Below are positions 34,643 to 35,576 of a DNA stretch of 35,576 nucleotides, piece by piece. Within the stretch, counting starts at the first letter, position 1. Each line of letters opens with the position of its first letter. Origin of the DNA: Microcystis aeruginosa Ma_MB_S_20031200_S102 (GTDB taxonomy: Bacteria > Cyanobacteriota > Cyanobacteriia > Cyanobacteriales > Microcystaceae); NCBI GenBank assembly GCA_007095845.1, contig SFBI01000136.1:1-35576 (forward strand). Direction: 5' to 3'. The notes under the pieces were generated by a model. It saw nothing but the letters and a program-made list of their open reading frames with translations. It had not been told where the DNA came from and ran no database searches. The position numbers were made by a program, and so were the translations under genes.

Positions 34643-35293
34643 ATGCTAACAATTGCCTTACCGAAGGGTGCTTTACTAAACGAAAGTATCCAAATATTTC
34701 AGAAAATTGGCTTAGATTTTAGTGCCTTTCTTGACTCAAAAAATCGCCAATTACAGATTACCGACCCCACTAACCAAGCGAAAGCGTTATTAGTAAGAGC
34801 CACAGATGTACCAGTTTATGTAGAATACGGTCAGGCACAATTAGGCATCGCCGGTTATGATATTTTATTGGAAAAATCTCCCGATGTGGCTAATTTAATT
34901 GACCTAAAATTTGGTTATTGTCGGATGTCGGTAGCTGTTCCTGCTGATAGTCCCTATCAAAGTCCTCTGGACATTCCCCATCACGGTAAAGTTGCCTCAA
35001 AATTTGTCAATTGTGCTAAGGATTATTTTCGTCGTTTAGATATTCCCGTTGAGATTATACCTCTCTATGGTTCCGTAGAATTAGGACCGATTACGGGGAT
35101 GTCAGAAGCGATAGTTGACCTAGTTTCCACTGGTCGAACTTTACGGGAAAATGGTTTAGTAGAAATTGACGAATTATTTGCTAGTAGCGCTCGATTAATC
35201 GCTCATCCCCTCAGCTATAGACTAGATCGCAATCATATTTATAACTGGGTAGAAAAGCTCAGAGAAGCAACTACATCAATGGCAAAAGTTTAA
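34643..35293 (+). CDS. hisG: ATP phosphoribosyltransferase, short form
   Basis: The 216-residue short form of HisG, catalysing the first histidine step (ATP plus PRPP). The PRPP-binding block [20 protein letters not shown] is at residues about 153-172, and [10 protein letters not shown] forms the N-terminus. The short form lacks the C-terminal regulatory domain and works with HisZ, encoded elsewhere. A terminator-like hairpin follows. Confidence 0.95.
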   Translation: MLTIALPKGALLNESIQIFQKIGLDFSAFLDSKNRQLQITDPTNQAKALLVRATDVPVYVEYGQAQLGIAGYDILLEKSPDVANLIDLKFGYCRMSVAVPADSPYQSPLDIPHHGKVASKFVNCAKDYFRRLDIPVEIIPLYGSVELGPITGMSEAIVDLVSTGRTLRENGLVEIDELFASSARLIAHPLSYRLDRNHIYNWVEKLREATTSMAKV

Positions 35294-35303
35294 CGAATCA
35301 GCG

Positions 35304-35333
35304 CCCCCCTTATTAGGGGAAAATTAAGGGGGG
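35304..35333 (+). terminator. Hairpin after hisG
   Basis: CCCCCCTTATT pairs imperfectly with AATTAAGGGGGG around an AGGGGAA loop, eleven bases after the hisG stop. It belongs to the same palindrome family as 19396-19414. Probably a terminator or dispersed repeat. Confidence 0.5.
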
Positions 35334-35372
35334 TGTGTGACAATTTTTAACACCCACCTACTGATTATGCTA

Positions 35373-35459
35373 AAATCTGGTTATTAAAAACTGATTATTT
35401 ATTCCCTCTTTTGCCTCTTGCCTGTCCTGATATGTAGCCTATACTCAACGGATTTAGTA
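35373..35459 (+). repeat. About 100-bp interspersed repeat, copy 2
   Basis: An inverted copy of the element at 168-267. It has fewer GCCTTTT-type heptamers inside (CTCTTTTGCCTCTTGCC). Near-identity at its ends shows it is a defined dispersed element, not chance. Confidence 0.7.
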
Positions 35460-35576
35460 CTCACCGTTCGCTTAAATAAAAAAGCGATCGAGGACAAAAA
35501 AGGTTAAAATCCTTGTGTAGTAAAGGGTTTGGTTGAAGGAGTTAAGAAAATTCCCACACAGATAAAGTCAGAACGA
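35460..35576. other. Non-coding right edge
   Basis: Ordinary A/T-rich sequence with one GCGATCG. A gene may begin beyond the window; none is seen inside. Confidence 0.4.

Overview
The window looks like a cyanobacterial chromosome, most probably Microcystis or a close relative. HIP1 octamers (GCGATCGC) recur. The genes include a ferredoxin-dependent divinyl chlorophyllide reductase, two ammonium transporters with a perfect NtcA-type site upstream, and a short-form HisG. Intergenic DNA is packed with heptamer tandem repeats and small inverted-repeat elements. This placement rests on recognised gene content, not on a database search.

Layout. (1) 0.4-7.1 kb is core metabolism: bciB-like reductase, a histone-deacetylase-family hydrolase, an alpha/beta hydrolase with a fluoroacetate-dehalogenase-type active site, and two adjacent amt genes bracketed by MITE-like elements. 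(2) 7.3-25.0 kb is an accessory island. It holds a membrane TPR protein, a PIN toxin/antitoxin pair with a recently duplicated orphan antitoxin, a truncated HigB next to an intact HigA, a DUF433/DUF5615 pair, a TIR-AAA protein, XisH/XisI, an AAA-coiled-coil-WD40 protein, YefM/YoeB, a Phd antitoxin with a PIN stub, a TumA/TumE pair with an in-frame stop, a CHAT fragment, a FecR-like/TPR secreted protein, an orphan XisI, a YgiT-like fragment and a full TPR-CHAT protein. (3) 25.0-27.7 kb has ureC and ppk2 on the minus strand. (4) 28.1-30.0 kb has a four-base-overlapping AAA ATPase/TOPRIM-like pair that resembles the two-gene layout of PARIS-type anti-phage systems. (5) 30.1-35.3 kb has acnB, deoC, a HAD phosphatase and hisG.

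How the genes may work together. The amt pair fits nitrogen-controlled ammonium uptake. The island mixes intact and decaying toxin-antitoxin modules with large signalling NTPases (TIR-AAA, AAA-WD40) and a caspase-like CHAT protease, the kind of content seen in prokaryotic conflict and programmed-death systems. The best candidates for an undescribed system are the same-strand block TIR-AAA, XisH, XisI, AAA-WD40 (11.9-17.5 kb) and the ATPase/TOPRIM pair downstream of acnB. No rRNA, tRNA or CRISPR array was seen. No intact transposase gene was seen, although transposon-like ends are present.
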